Shown here piece by piece: positions 27,307 through 35,977 of a stretch of DNA of 64,000 nucleotides (within the stretch, counting starts at the first letter, position 1; every line of letters begins with the position of its first letter). The translations under genes were made by a program, and so were the position numbers. The notes beneath the pieces are model-generated. The model saw only the letters and a list, made by a program, of their open reading frames with translations. It had not been told where the DNA came from and made no database searches. Where the stretch lies: NCBI GenBank assembly GCA_938023035.1, contig CALIDI010000047.1:27393-91392 (forward strand), written 5' to 3'. This stretch comes from an uncultured Leptolyngbyaceae cyanobacterium (GTDB lineage: Bacteria; Cyanobacteriota; Cyanobacteriia; Leptolyngbyales; Leptolyngbyaceae).

Positions 27307-27999
27307 CGTGAGTTTCTCCTGTAGATTGAAGCGAAAGGAGCATATACCAAAGTATATCCTGAGTTCAACAAATCAGAAAATTGCTCAGCTTGCCATCTCT
27401 ATAGCCTCTCCTGCAAGCTTTTTCAGACCTTCGGCAAAAGATGCAGCAAAGAATTGTCTTTGAATTTCGTAGATCTTTGTGCTTCTTAAAAAAACCTGAC
27501 GCACTAACTAAAATCAAGCGTAGAGTAGTCATTTCGCCCGAAAGCATATCACCTTTGCAGGCCCTCATCCCCCAACCCTTTCTGCCAAACTAGAGCAGGG
27601 GAGCCGAGCCATCTCAAGGTTCTTCTTCTAAGTTGGGAGAGGGATTAGAGCAATCCGGGCATACCAGAAAAGGGTGAGGGCAAAAGTAACATGCGCCCTT
27701 TGGCTCTAGTTTGAATGAAGTTAGGGCGAGTCAAAAACTTTCGAGTACGCAACCTGGTTTGGCGCAGCGATGAGATCCCAGATGCGTCCCTTGGCCTGTG
27801 AAGATCAAGCCCAACTTCAGGACTGAGTCACCCACTGCTAACTGGTAGAAATGCTAACGACCAAGCAAAATCAGTTGTCGGGCTTATGTGGATTAAGATG
27901 CAGGAAGGTGGGTAAGATGCCTCTGTTACCCGGCGCTTTTGATGGAGCAGATCCTAGCGCTTTGGGGGTTTTCGTGCATTTTAAGCGGGTTGCACCATA
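27307..27999. other. Intergenic region with a family-A repeat
   Basis: Contains family-A copy 2 in reverse orientation (27540-27698). The remainder shows no gene; two TAAGATGC words near 27894 and 27913 are too short to interpret. Confidence 0.35.
27540..27698 (-). repeat. Family-A MITE-like element, copy 2
   Basis: The same element as at 11.4, 38.3 and 43.1 kb but inverted. It starts GCATATCACCTTTGCAGGCC and ends GGGCAAAAGTAACATGCGCC, which are imperfect inverted copies of each other. The core AGGGATTAGAGCAATCCGGG is nearly identical to the complement of the other copies. No clear target duplication. Confidence 0.75.
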
Positions 28000-28959
28000 A
28001 TGAGGGGGCAACTTTTCGATTCAGGGGCTATGACGGAGGCGCGTAGTCAGCGATCGCTACGATGGGTGCTACTTGCATCCCTTTGGCTGTCGCTGATGGT
28101 GTTAGTAATGAAAGTGTGGATTGGGTGGGGTACCCAATCGCTTAGCCTGTTGGCGGTCTCGCTCCATACCCTGGTGAATGTCTTTAGCTTGTTTTTAGGG
28201 GTTGTTGGGGTGGCGACACGCTATAGTCGCGGGCGCGAAATTTTGGGACACAGCCGTTTAGAATCTGCGATGACCCTGCTGATGGTTGCATTTATGGGGT
28301 TTGCCTGCTTTAGCCTGTTGGCGATCGCCCTTTATCAGTTTGTTCTTAGCCGCAGTCATTCTTCGCCCGTGACTCTGACCGCCCCTTTGCTGCAATTCTT
28401 AGGAGGCATTGTAATCATTACCTTTTGCCTGGCGAGTTTTGAGCGCTACCAGACCGGGTTGTTCGATAGTGCAACCCTGCGGCTGGCTGCCAGCCGGACG
28501 CTACAAGATGTGTGGCTAACTCTCGGTGTACTGGGTGGGTTAGTTGCCACCAGTCAGGGAGTCGGCTGGGTCGATAGCCTGGCTGCGATTGCTCTAGTAT
28601 GCCTGGTACTCTGGGGTGGCTGGCAGGTGCTTTGTCGGCAGTTACCCTTATTCGTGCAGCAGGTTGCGATTGCTCCCGAGGCGATCGCCCAAACCATTAG
28701 CCAAATTGAGGGCATTACCCACTGCTCCCATATTCGCTCCTGGGGGTTGGTTGGGCGACAGGTCATGATCGAAGCCCAACTCGTTTTCCATCCAGACTAT
28801 ATGGGATTGGCTCAGATGTTAGCTGAACGGGTGGAACAGCTTCTGCAAGAACGTTACGGCAACGTCAAAGTTGTGCTTTACATTGTCCGCCCTGCTGACC
28901 CCTCGGGTTCAGCACCACCCACTGGAAACCACCTGAAAACCCGCCAAAAAAAGAAATAA
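28000..28959 (+). CDS. Cation diffusion facilitator-like membrane protein lacking metal ligands
   Basis: A 319-residue protein with six hydrophobic segments and a C-terminal cytoplasmic domain, laid out like a CDF (ZitB/YiiP) metal efflux protein. In TM2 the usual DxxxD reads VSLHTLVN (Asp to Val and Asp to Asn), and in TM5 the HxxxD pattern keeps only the Asp (VGWVDSLAA). Three of four site-A ligands are therefore missing. The C-terminal domain (GITHCSHIRSWGLVGRQVMI) is otherwise normal. It may transport something else or have a regulatory role. The start may be the ATG at 28030, after AGGGG, rather than 28000. Confidence 0.75.
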   Translation: MRGQLFDSGAMTEARSQRSLRWVLLASLWLSLMVLVMKVWIGWGTQSLSLLAVSLHTLVNVFSLFLGVVGVATRYSRGREILGHSRLESAMTLLMVAFMGFACFSLLAIALYQFVLSRSHSSPVTLTAPLLQFLGGIVIITFCLASFERYQTGLFDSATLRLAASRTLQDVWLTLGVLGGLVATSQGVGWVDSLAAIALVCLVLWGGWQVLCRQLPLFVQQVAIAPEAIAQTISQIEGITHCSHIRSWGLVGRQVMIEAQLVFHPDYMGLAQMLAERVEQLLQERYGNVKVVLYIVRPADPSGSAPPTGNHLKTRQKKK

Positions 28960-29073
28960 GGAGGTTTACTGCAGCCGGAGGAAACGCTAAGCCATTTTTG
29001 TAGTTTCTTCCCTGTGGTCTCCGGGTCTTTAGGCGTGCTTTCAGAGGAGCCCCCTCTGATTTCCCAAAGAGGG

Positions 29074-29808
29074 TTAGCTTGAAGGATTCTCCAGGTCTTG
29101 GGGCGGCCAGGATACTTCCTCAAACTCTACATCAAAGCATTCTCTGGCCGCTTGGGCTAATGCCCAAATCACACGTTCGATCAAATCATCTGAGCCGTCT
29201 GAGGCTGCCTCTGTAAAAGGCGATTGACCAGGATCACGACCAAATACTTGGTGATAAAGACCAGCATCTTGAGTGAGACGAATAGAGCCGTGTTGTAGCA
29301 CGGCGTGACCGCGATAAAGCTGAGCACTGCCAATGAGTTTGTAGCCGGTTGCAGTGACTAAATCAGCATCGGTCGCTGTTCCAAAACAATCAGGATTGTG
29401 GATGTAACCGCGCCCGCTTTGCCCGTAATACAGCGGTATCCCCAGCGATCGCCAACCCTCAACCAGAAAGGCTGAAAGCTGCCGGTAAACCTGCCGCCGA
29501 TTGCCTTGATACCCAGACGTCACCAGAGCATAGGTCAAATCACCCTGATGTAATACTGCCCGCCCACCGGTTGGTCGCCGCACAATATCCAGCGATCGCC
29601 CTTGCCACTCCAGGGAATGCCACGCTTCTGGGTAGTGGCGTTGATGATAACCCAGAGAAATCGCCGCAGGCTGCCATTGGTAAAATCGAAGCATTGGGGG
29701 GTGCTGACCCAATCGATGCTGCTCCAGCAAATACTCATCTAGAGCCATCTGCGCCTGACCTGCTGCCTGCATCAGCGCTATTAACCGCCAGCGCGGGCCA
29801 GATGCCAT
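29074..29808 (-). CDS. Lipoate-protein ligase A / LipM-like octanoyltransferase
   Basis: A 244-residue member of the biotin/lipoate ligase fold, expected to attach lipoate or octanoate to lipoyl domains such as GcvH and the pyruvate dehydrogenase E2. Key motifs are RRPTGGRAVLHQGDLTYALV and the lysine in TGYKLIGSAQLYRGHAVLQH. It also has a Cys in NPDCFGTATDADLV, at the place where LipM octanoyltransferases carry the catalytic Cys, so LipM activity is possible. It starts 6 bp after the YbjN gene, indicating an operon. Convergent with the CDF-like gene. Confidence 0.85.
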   Translation of the reverse strand: MASGPRWRLIALMQAAGQAQMALDEYLLEQHRLGQHPPMLRFYQWQPAAISLGYHQRHYPEAWHSLEWQGRSLDIVRRPTGGRAVLHQGDLTYALVTSGYQGNRRQVYRQLSAFLVEGWRSLGIPLYYGQSGRGYIHNPDCFGTATDADLVTATGYKLIGSAQLYRGHAVLQHGSIRLTQDAGLYHQVFGRDPGQSPFTEAASDGSDDLIERVIWALAQAARECFDVEFEEVSWPPQDLENPSS

Positions 29809-29814
29809 TATTTT

Positions 29815-30294
29815 CTACTTAAAGTTGGCTTGCAGTGGTTCGTCATTTTCATCTGCCAGAGTCGCCACAATAGTCACCGCCCGCGAGATTTCTCCCGGCG
29901 CAATATCGGCTAGAGGGCGGCTAGCCACCACTACAATTTCATCACCCATCAGAGCAAAGCGAGCTTCCAGCGTCGTTGACCAATTTAACTCCAAGAGTTC
30001 ACGAAACAACTTTGCTTCATCAATCACCGGCAGTTTCAACACTGTAGACCAAACAGTCAGAGTATCTTCGTCAGACGCACCTGTTAAATGCACAAACACC
30101 TCAACCGTGCCATACTTAAATTTCCAGGTATGGCCATCTCCTGCCTTGCTAACCATGGCCGACTCTTCCGTATCCAAGCTAGCAATGACCGCTTCAATCA
30201 CAGCGACAGGATGAGTCTCTGCTAGCTCCTCAATCGCAGATTCAGCAATCTCACTAGAAATGGGAGTGGTTAATTCAGACGCTACAGTTGCCAT
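29815..30294 (-). CDS. YbjN-domain protein
   Basis: A 159-residue acidic protein of the YbjN family (type III secretion chaperone-like fold). The typical pattern is seen in WKFKYGTVEVFVHLTG, DTLTVWSTVLKLP, LFRELLELNWSTTLEARFAL and DEIVVVASRPLADI. YbjN-type proteins are soluble and proposed to act as regulators or chaperones, but no specific function is known in cyanobacteria. The ATG at 30294 is preceded by AGG with 7-base spacing; 11 upstream in-frame codons are excluded. Cotranscription with the downstream lipoate ligase gene is likely. Confidence 0.8.
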   Translation of the reverse strand: MATVASELTTPISSEIAESAIEELAETHPVAVIEAVIASLDTEESAMVSKAGDGHTWKFKYGTVEVFVHLTGASDEDTLTVWSTVLKLPVIDEAKLFRELLELNWSTTLEARFALMGDEIVVVASRPLADIAPGEISRAVTIVATLADENDEPLQANFK

Positions 30295-30840
30295 AGTGAT
30301 ACCTATCTCGTAAGTGTGGGTGCGCAAAAACCAGTGCTTATGTTGCCTCTTGGGTTGCTGTCAGGCCGTTACCCCAATGATTGACCCAAAGCCACTCAAC
30401 GACTCTATATTAGTCATGTCTGAGTTAATCCGGTCTGACAGTGCGGCAATTTTCCCAAATAATTTTCCCAAATACAAAGAGAATGCAAAGTACCTCTTTG
30501 ACTTTGGTTGATGATTAATTTGGGTTGATGATTACGACCAAACCCTAATCAAAGGTAGCGCTGATTGCAGAATCTTCGGGGAAGGATCTTGATTTCTTCA
30601 GGTTTGGGATTGCGACTTACAAGGTACCCCCCTGAGAGGAGCTTTGAACAGCATCCGGCGGCTAAAACTGCGCCAATAGAAGTCTAAAAAAACCACGGGG
30701 GGCACCGAGATTTGGCTCTGCGTTCTCTGGATCTCCGTGGTCAGGTTTCAGTTGATAAAATCTTGCGATTGTTTAGACCGCTTAAACCCCAGATTTACTT
30801 AGCATTTTTGTCCTTGCAGTTAGCGTTCTGTAAAGGAGCA
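30295..30840. other. Intergenic region with family-D hairpin
   Basis: A spacer of 546 bp containing the family-D inverted repeat (30692-30741) about 100 bp past the stop of the ferritin-like gene, so within its likely 3' untranslated region. No gene seen. Confidence 0.4.
30692..30741. repeat. Family-D inverted repeat, copy 1
   Basis: It begins ACCACGGGGGGCACCGAGA and ends TCTCTGGATCTCCGTGGT, forming an imperfect hairpin with a perfect 7-bp base (ACCACGG/CCGTGGT). Similar ACCACAGAGG...TGTGGT structures occur at 60.4 and 62.1 kb, all at gene 3' ends. Confidence 0.6.
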
Positions 30841-31758
30841 CTACGCTGAGAGATTTTCTTTCCGTTTATCTTTGTGAACGGGGATGTTGTCGCGATTGAG
30901 GCCCTGGAAAAACATGGGAATCAGGCGCTCAACGAATGCTTGGGGATCGCGTTTCCAGGCACGCTGAGCCACATCAATCCGCGTTTTTTGCAGGTCGGGA
31001 GCCAAAATGCTCTGGGGCAGTCGCTCCAGCACGTATTGCGCCCGTTGGGCTAGGGGCATGGTTTCTGAAATGGCCAGCAGTTTGTTGACCCGACGCAGTT
31101 CTGCTCCCAAGGTGAAGTCCATGCCTGCTTCGTAGGCGGCTTGTTCAATCGCGGTGTAGCGACGGCGGGCGGTCTCTACCTTGCGACGGTGCTCAGGGCT
31201 TTTATCTGCCATTTCGGCCAACAGGCGCGTTCCCCAGCGCACATGGGCGGCCTCTTCTGGGAAAATGCGTTCAATGGTTTCACGAATGGCGGCGTTTTCT
31301 TGTGTCTGGGGCGCTTGCTTTAACGCATGGATATGGGCTGAGAAGTACTCACACCCACGCTTTTCAGTCACATTGATAGCGGCTAGGGAGGAAATTAAGA
31401 AATCATCCAGGTTGCTGTTGGGGTCATAGGCTTCTGCATCCAACAGCCGCTCAAACTCTTCAATGTAGGAAGAGCCGGGAGGGGTGCCCACATCAGCCCC
31501 TAAATCGACCAGCAGGTCGGTCAGCCACATGGCATGGCGGGCTTCATCGGCAACGTGCCGAGACAAATCGCGGGTTAACTTTGCATCTTTGCCATTGAGG
31601 GATTCAATCAGGTTGGTTAAATCTTTGCAACTGCGCTGCTCATTAAACCGGTAGCGGTTCAGCGTAATCAAATGGGCTTCGCGATCGCGGACGACTTGAG
31701 CCAAAATTTCACGGGCACCGATCGCGTTGTTGAGTTTTCGAGGATAAGCAACCGTCAT
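30841..31758 (-). CDS. Ferritin-like di-iron domain protein
   Basis: A 305-residue helical protein with two ExxH-type motifs in a four-helix arrangement: DEARHAMWLTDLLVDLG (about residues 71-87) and PEEAAHVRWGTRLLAEM (about 168-184). A central NVTEKRGCEYFSAHIHALK supplies further candidate iron ligands. It starts MTVAYPRKLNNAIGAREILA. It belongs to the cyanobacterial ferritin-like group with no established reaction; an oxidase, hydroxylase or metal-storage role is possible. It is divergent from the CSP41-like gene across 160 bp. Confidence 0.75.
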   Translation of the reverse strand: MTVAYPRKLNNAIGAREILAQVVRDREAHLITLNRYRFNEQRSCKDLTNLIESLNGKDAKLTRDLSRHVADEARHAMWLTDLLVDLGADVGTPPGSSYIEEFERLLDAEAYDPNSNLDDFLISSLAAINVTEKRGCEYFSAHIHALKQAPQTQENAAIRETIERIFPEEAAHVRWGTRLLAEMADKSPEHRRKVETARRRYTAIEQAAYEAGMDFTLGAELRRVNKLLAISETMPLAQRAQYVLERLPQSILAPDLQKTRIDVAQRAWKRDPQAFVERLIPMFFQGLNRDNIPVHKDKRKENLSA

Positions 31759-31918
31759 GACTTTTATTTCAGTTTGTAACTTTTCCTTTAATGTAACGTA
31801 GTTTCATAGAGGTGACTGTCAACGGCTTATCAAATCAAGGGTTTTAGCCCTAATCACCATTCATTTTGCCTGGCGAACTCACGGTAAGATAAAAAGCTGT
31901 CGCCGTTGGGATGGGGAA

Positions 31919-32854
31919 ATGCGAATTTTAATCATGGGTGGCACCCGGTTTATCGGGGTTTACCTGACGCGCTTATTGGTCAACCAGGGGCATGAGGTGG
32001 TGTTATTTAACCGGGGAAACAAACCTGCTCCTGTAGGTGGGGTGACGCAGATCCATGGCGATCGCACCAACCCCGATGATCTGATTAACCAGCTATCGTC
32101 AGAGCAGTTTGATGCCATTTTTGATAACAACGGCAGAGAACTGAGCGACACAAAGCCCCTAGCCGATCTGTTTAAGGGCAAGGTACGGCATTTTGTTTAC
32201 ATGAGTTCAGCCGGGGTTTATCTGAAGTCTGACCAGATGCCCTACATTGAAGGCGATGCGGTAGACCCCAACAGCCGCCATCGCGGTAAGTATGAAACCG
32301 AAACCTATCTGGCACAACAGGGCTTACCCTTTACCGCGCTTCGGCCTACTTACATCTATGGGCCGCAAAATTACAATGACTTGGAAGCTTGGTTCTTTGA
32401 TCGCATCGTCCGCGATCGACCCATCCCTATCCCTGGGCATGGGCAACACCTGACCCAGCTAGGGCATGTGAGCGATCTAGCCCAGGCGATGGCCCTGATT
32501 TTGGAAACCCCCTGTGCCATTCGGCAAATCTACAACATCTCTGGAGAGCGCTTCGTCACCTTTGACGGGTTGGCGCGAGCCTGTGCGGCAGCAGCGGGTC
32601 AACCGATTGATCGCCTCAAGTTGGTTCATTACGACCCTAAGGCCTTCGACTTTGGCAAGCGCAAAGCCTTCCCAATGCGGACACAGCACTTTTTTGCCTC
32701 CATTCACAAAGCCAAAAACGACTTACACTGGGAACCTCACTATGATCTGCTCTCTGGGCTAAAAGACTCCTTTGAGCACGACTATCTCGCCCAAGGACGC
32801 GATCGGAGCGAGATTGATTTTTCGGTTGATGATGAAATCCTGGCCGCCGTTTGA
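31919..32854 (+). CDS. CSP41-like NAD(P)-binding epimerase/dehydratase-type protein
   Basis: A 311-residue short-chain dehydrogenase-fold protein. The N-terminal MRILIMGGTRFIGVYLTRLL is a Rossmann nucleotide-binding loop, and FVYMSSAGVYLKS and GKYETETYL occupy the catalytic Ser and YxxxK-like region. The sequence is closest in my recall to CSP41, the chloroplast stem-loop RNA-binding protein and its cyanobacterial homologs, which act in RNA metabolism rather than sugar epimerisation. The ATG at 31919 follows GGGG. The next gene begins at or before its end, so the pair is cotranscribed. Confidence 0.85.
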   Translation: MRILIMGGTRFIGVYLTRLLVNQGHEVVLFNRGNKPAPVGGVTQIHGDRTNPDDLINQLSSEQFDAIFDNNGRELSDTKPLADLFKGKVRHFVYMSSAGVYLKSDQMPYIEGDAVDPNSRHRGKYETETYLAQQGLPFTALRPTYIYGPQNYNDLEAWFFDRIVRDRPIPIPGHGQHLTQLGHVSDLAQAMALILETPCAIRQIYNISGERFVTFDGLARACAAAAGQPIDRLKLVHYDPKAFDFGKRKAFPMRTQHFFASIHKAKNDLHWEPHYDLLSGLKDSFEHDYLAQGRDRSEIDFSVDDEILAAV

Positions 32855-32864
32855 GGAAAAACCC

Positions 32865-34040
32865 GTGGGTATCGTTGGTTATGTATTGCTGGCGCTAGCA
32901 GGCAGCCTGGTTAGCTTACTTTTATTGGCCTTATTGGCCATCGAAGTGCAGTATCGTCGCCGCCCTGGCAACAAGCTGGCAGTGACACCAGGAGAATGGC
33001 AAACTCAGCAGGATAGTGCTCAGCATTATCAGATCAGTGGCACGGTCGAGTTTACCAACCAAACCCGCCGACTAGAAATTATGGTGCCTGAAATCAAAGC
33101 GGAGGTACAGTTGCTGTCTGCGGCTAGTGTGGCGGGCATTACTATAGAAACCCGGGTGATGCCCCTAGCGGCGGATACAGAAATTCGCCCAGACGGTTAC
33201 TGGGAGGGCTATATCATCAAACACAAGCCGCTCCCTGTCAAAATCCTGATCGATCTGCGCGGAGCCGATTTAAGCCCCCTCAAGGCGGCCTGGGTGAAAC
33301 TCCACTATGTAAAGTACGGGCCAGCCGGGCGAATTCCTCAAACCTATCATTTGGTTGTTCCCCTCAAGTTTCCTGAGCCAAGTGATTCTAGCCATTGGCG
33401 CACTACTGAACGGGCCGAGGTTTTGCCCATTCGTACCCACTTGCTCACCCCATTAGACAACCCGGTTGCCGTGGTGCAGCGCTATGTGCAGCCCCATGCT
33501 AAGCCCGGCGATATTGTGACGATTGGCGAGTCTCCGATCGCCATTATGCAGGGTCGATTTCGCCATCCCAGCGATATCAAACCCGGCTGGGTTGCCCAGC
33601 GCTTGTGTTACCTCTTTTTGCCCACCTCCAGTTTGGCGACGGCGTGTGGATTGCAATCGCTGGTAGATATGGTGGGGCCACTGCGAGTACTCTTTGCCTT
33701 TCTGGCTGGGGCACTGGCAAAAGCCGTATTCCGCAAACCAGGGGTGTTTTACCAGTTGGCCGGTGAGCAGGCGCGGCTGATTGACGATGTGACCGGCACA
33801 CTGCCCCCCTATGATCAGTTTTTGGTGATGGGGCCAGAGCACTCCCAGACTGTAGTGGATGAAATTAAACGGGCAACAGGGCTATCGGCTGCGATCGTCG
33901 ATGTCAACGATTTGCGGCGGGTGAAGGTGCTGGCGGCTTCCCCCGACATTCCGCCTGGGTTGCTCGAAAGCGCTTTAATCTCTAACCCGGCGGGTAATGC
34001 GAATGAGCAAACGCCCGTGGTATTAATCCGGCCCTTGTAG
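32865..34040 (+). CDS. Membrane-anchored F420-0:gamma-glutamyl ligase-like protein
   Basis: A 391-residue protein with one N-terminal transmembrane segment (VLLALAGSLVSLLLLALLA) followed by YRRRPGNKLAVTPGEW. The C-terminal half contains PGDIVTIGESPIAIMQGRF, typical of CofE-like proteins, which ligate glutamate to coenzyme F420-0, yet no other F420 gene is nearby and the N-terminal half is unlike CofE. The GTG at 32865, 7 bases after GAGGA, is a likely start. ATG codons at 32829 and 32832 overlap the CSP41 gene and are alternatives. Biological role unknown. Confidence 0.7.
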   Translation: MGIVGYVLLALAGSLVSLLLLALLAIEVQYRRRPGNKLAVTPGEWQTQQDSAQHYQISGTVEFTNQTRRLEIMVPEIKAEVQLLSAASVAGITIETRVMPLAADTEIRPDGYWEGYIIKHKPLPVKILIDLRGADLSPLKAAWVKLHYVKYGPAGRIPQTYHLVVPLKFPEPSDSSHWRTTERAEVLPIRTHLLTPLDNPVAVVQRYVQPHAKPGDIVTIGESPIAIMQGRFRHPSDIKPGWVAQRLCYLFLPTSSLATACGLQSLVDMVGPLRVLFAFLAGALAKAVFRKPGVFYQLAGEQARLIDDVTGTLPPYDQFLVMGPEHSQTVVDEIKRATGLSAAIVDVNDLRRVKVLAASPDIPPGLLESALISNPAGNANEQTPVVLIRPL

Positions 34041-34168
34041 TTAAGCAGTGCCGCTTTCTTTCTATGACCGCCTGCATTTTCTGCTTTTCGGAAAGAAAGC
34101 AAATTTTTTTAGGGTTTGATTCTTTTTAGGATTGGATGCGGTGGGCACAAGGGCTATGAGGGCGCTTT

Positions 34169-34885
34169 CTACACCTGGTTAGGGTCAACGCCTAGCTCTT
34201 GCAGTTTGGCGCGCAGCCGCTCGTTGCGCTGGCGCTCAGCAATAACCAGTTCTTCGGGGGTTGGCACCCGCTCCCCATTGGGGGTGAAAAAGCGTAGTTG
34301 GGTCTGGTCGATACCGAGGTAGAGCCGCAGTTGTTCGCTCCAGCGCCAGCCCTGCTCAGTTGGGGGAATGGGCTGATAGCTGCCATCAACGAGGTGAAAG
34401 CCCTCAAACTCTAGGCTGTGGGGGTCAAACCAAAAGTAGTCTGGGGTGCGGAAGGTGTCTTGGTAGATGCGTTTTTTGAGGCCACGGTCGGTCTGGGCGG
34501 TCGAGTCAGACAGGAGTTCGACAATGACGTGGGGGTATTTGCCGTCTTCTTCCCACACCACCCAGCTTTTCCGGGGACGCCGCTCGGTCCCCAGCACAAC
34601 AAAAAAGTCTGGGCCGCGAAAGTCTTCTGACTTGAGCTGTTTGGGACTGTAGTAGATGGTGATGTTGCCAGAAACATAGAAATCTTGACGCTCTTGCCAG
34701 TGCGATCGCAGCAGCCGAATCAGCAGGTCAATTTGGTCTCGGTGCAGGTCGGTTTCCAAGGGCAGTTCGTTACTGTAGAGGTCTCCAGGAGGGAACTTAA
34801 CCCCGCTCTCAGCCTCAGCCGTGGCCGCCAGAGACCAACTCTCAGGGGCGATCGCCGCACTACCAGGTGATGGGGCCAAGGTCAT
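34169..34885 (-). CDS. Uma2-family (DUF820) putative restriction-fold nuclease
   Basis: A 238-residue member of the Uma2 family, expanded in cyanobacteria and related to PD-(D/E)xK nucleases. Typical features are the SEDFRGPDFFVVLGT segment (metal Asp), KYPHVIVELLSDSTAQTDRG (E and DS) and FRTPDYFWFDPHSLEFEGF. The C-terminal helix (LVIAERQRNERLRAKLQELG) is a common Uma2 tail. The ATG at 34885 is preferred; 30 upstream in-frame codons look untranslated. Function is not established for any cyanobacterial member I know of. Confidence 0.85.
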   Translation of the reverse strand: MTLAPSPGSAAIAPESWSLAATAEAESGVKFPPGDLYSNELPLETDLHRDQIDLLIRLLRSHWQERQDFYVSGNITIYYSPKQLKSEDFRGPDFFVVLGTERRPRKSWVVWEEDGKYPHVIVELLSDSTAQTDRGLKKRIYQDTFRTPDYFWFDPHSLEFEGFHLVDGSYQPIPPTEQGWRWSEQLRLYLGIDQTQLRFFTPNGERVPTPEELVIAERQRNERLRAKLQELGVDPNQV

Positions 34886-35102
34886 GGCAAAACTCGGATG
34901 GAGAATGCTTCTAGTGTAGCGATGTCGGCCATGCAATCGAGCACACTCGGTGCTTTTAGTTTCTCTAATACGCACAACTGGGAAACCGCCGACTCGTGCC
35001 TAGGGCAGGGGGCTTAGAGTTACTCCAATCTGCGGGCGATCGCCCCTCTGCAACCTAGACATCAACCCCGAATCAGGCTAGGAGATGCGAAATCAACGAC
35101 TC

Positions 35103-35630
35103 CTAACGGCTGCTCAAATTGGCTTCCAGGCTTTTGAGGTATTCCGTATTCACCCCCGATTCGCGGGTAAGCGCAATCTTGCCAGTACGGGCAATCTCAC
35201 GAATGCCAAATTTATTCAACACCTGCACGATCGCCACCATTTTGCCGGGGTCACCCACCACCTCAATGGTGAGTGAATCTTCTGCCACATCCACAACCCG
35301 GGCACGAAAGATTTGAGCTAGCTCTAACACCTCTGAGCGATTGGAGCTAGTCGCATTCACCTTCATCAACATCAGTTCACGCTCGACACAAGGCACTGTC
35401 GTAATATCCTGCACCTTCAGCACATTAATTAATTTGTAGAGCTGTTTAGTCAACTGCTCAATATTGCGCTCATCGCCAGGCACAACCATCGTGATCCGCG
35501 AAACGCCCATTTGTTCAGCGGGGCCGACAGCCAGGCTTTCGATATTAAAGCCACGACGGGCAAACAGGCCTGCAATGCGGGTGAGAACTCCCGCCTCATC
35601 TTCAACCAGAACAGAGAGTGTGTGCTTCAT
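35103..35630 (-). CDS. ilvN: Acetolactate synthase small (regulatory) subunit
   Basis: A 175-residue regulatory subunit of acetolactate synthase, which commits pyruvate to branched-chain amino acids and carries valine feedback inhibition. The N-terminal ACT domain begins [20 protein letters not shown] and continues [13 protein letters not shown]. The second domain includes [28 protein letters not shown] and a C-terminal [16 protein letters not shown]. Length and order are standard. The catalytic subunit gene is not in the window, as is common in cyanobacteria where the subunit genes are separate. Confidence 0.95.
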   Translation of the reverse strand: MKHTLSVLVEDEAGVLTRIAGLFARRGFNIESLAVGPAEQMGVSRITMVVPGDERNIEQLTKQLYKLINVLKVQDITTVPCVERELMLMKVNATSSNRSEVLELAQIFRARVVDVAEDSLTIEVVGDPGKMVAIVQVLNKFGIREIARTGKIALTRESGVNTEYLKSLEANLSSR

Positions 35631-35977
35631 AGGGAGCAGAAAAGGTTAGGTAACAAGTTATACCAATTTCAGTGAAAAATGGGGCGTTGCTGCATCTGGC
35701 TCTGAATCACCCAATCTGCCCTCTCCCTGGCGCGCACTCAAAGGAAGAGCAAACCGGAGCAATCGCATCTTTCTCCGAATGCGAGAAGAGCAAGGGCTGA
35801 GGGCCATTCATCCCTGCGTTAAGTACCGCCAAGAATGGAACTGCTACCTGATTGAACGCTTTACACCGGAGCGCTTTCGCTCTCCAAAATCGCAAATTGC
35901 TTGACAAGCTCAGCACCCATCCAAAATGGTATTAGGCACTTATTGTAGCCTGGGTAGACGCCTACCTAGCGGCTTTG
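35631..35977. other. Intergenic region with family-B-like repeat
   Basis: Mostly occupied by a family-B-related element (35691-35830); no gene seen. Confidence 0.35.
35691..35830 (-). repeat. Family-B-like element, degenerate
   Basis: GAATCACCCAATCTGCCCTC on its left resembles GAATCACCCCATTCGCCCTT in the 49.1-kb copy. The right end, read inverted, gives AACGCAGGGATGAATGGCCC, resembling AACAGAGGGATGAGTTGCCC of the 11.1-kb copy. GCGTTGCTG at 35694 matches the family's terminal motif. Boundaries are approximate. Confidence 0.45.
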
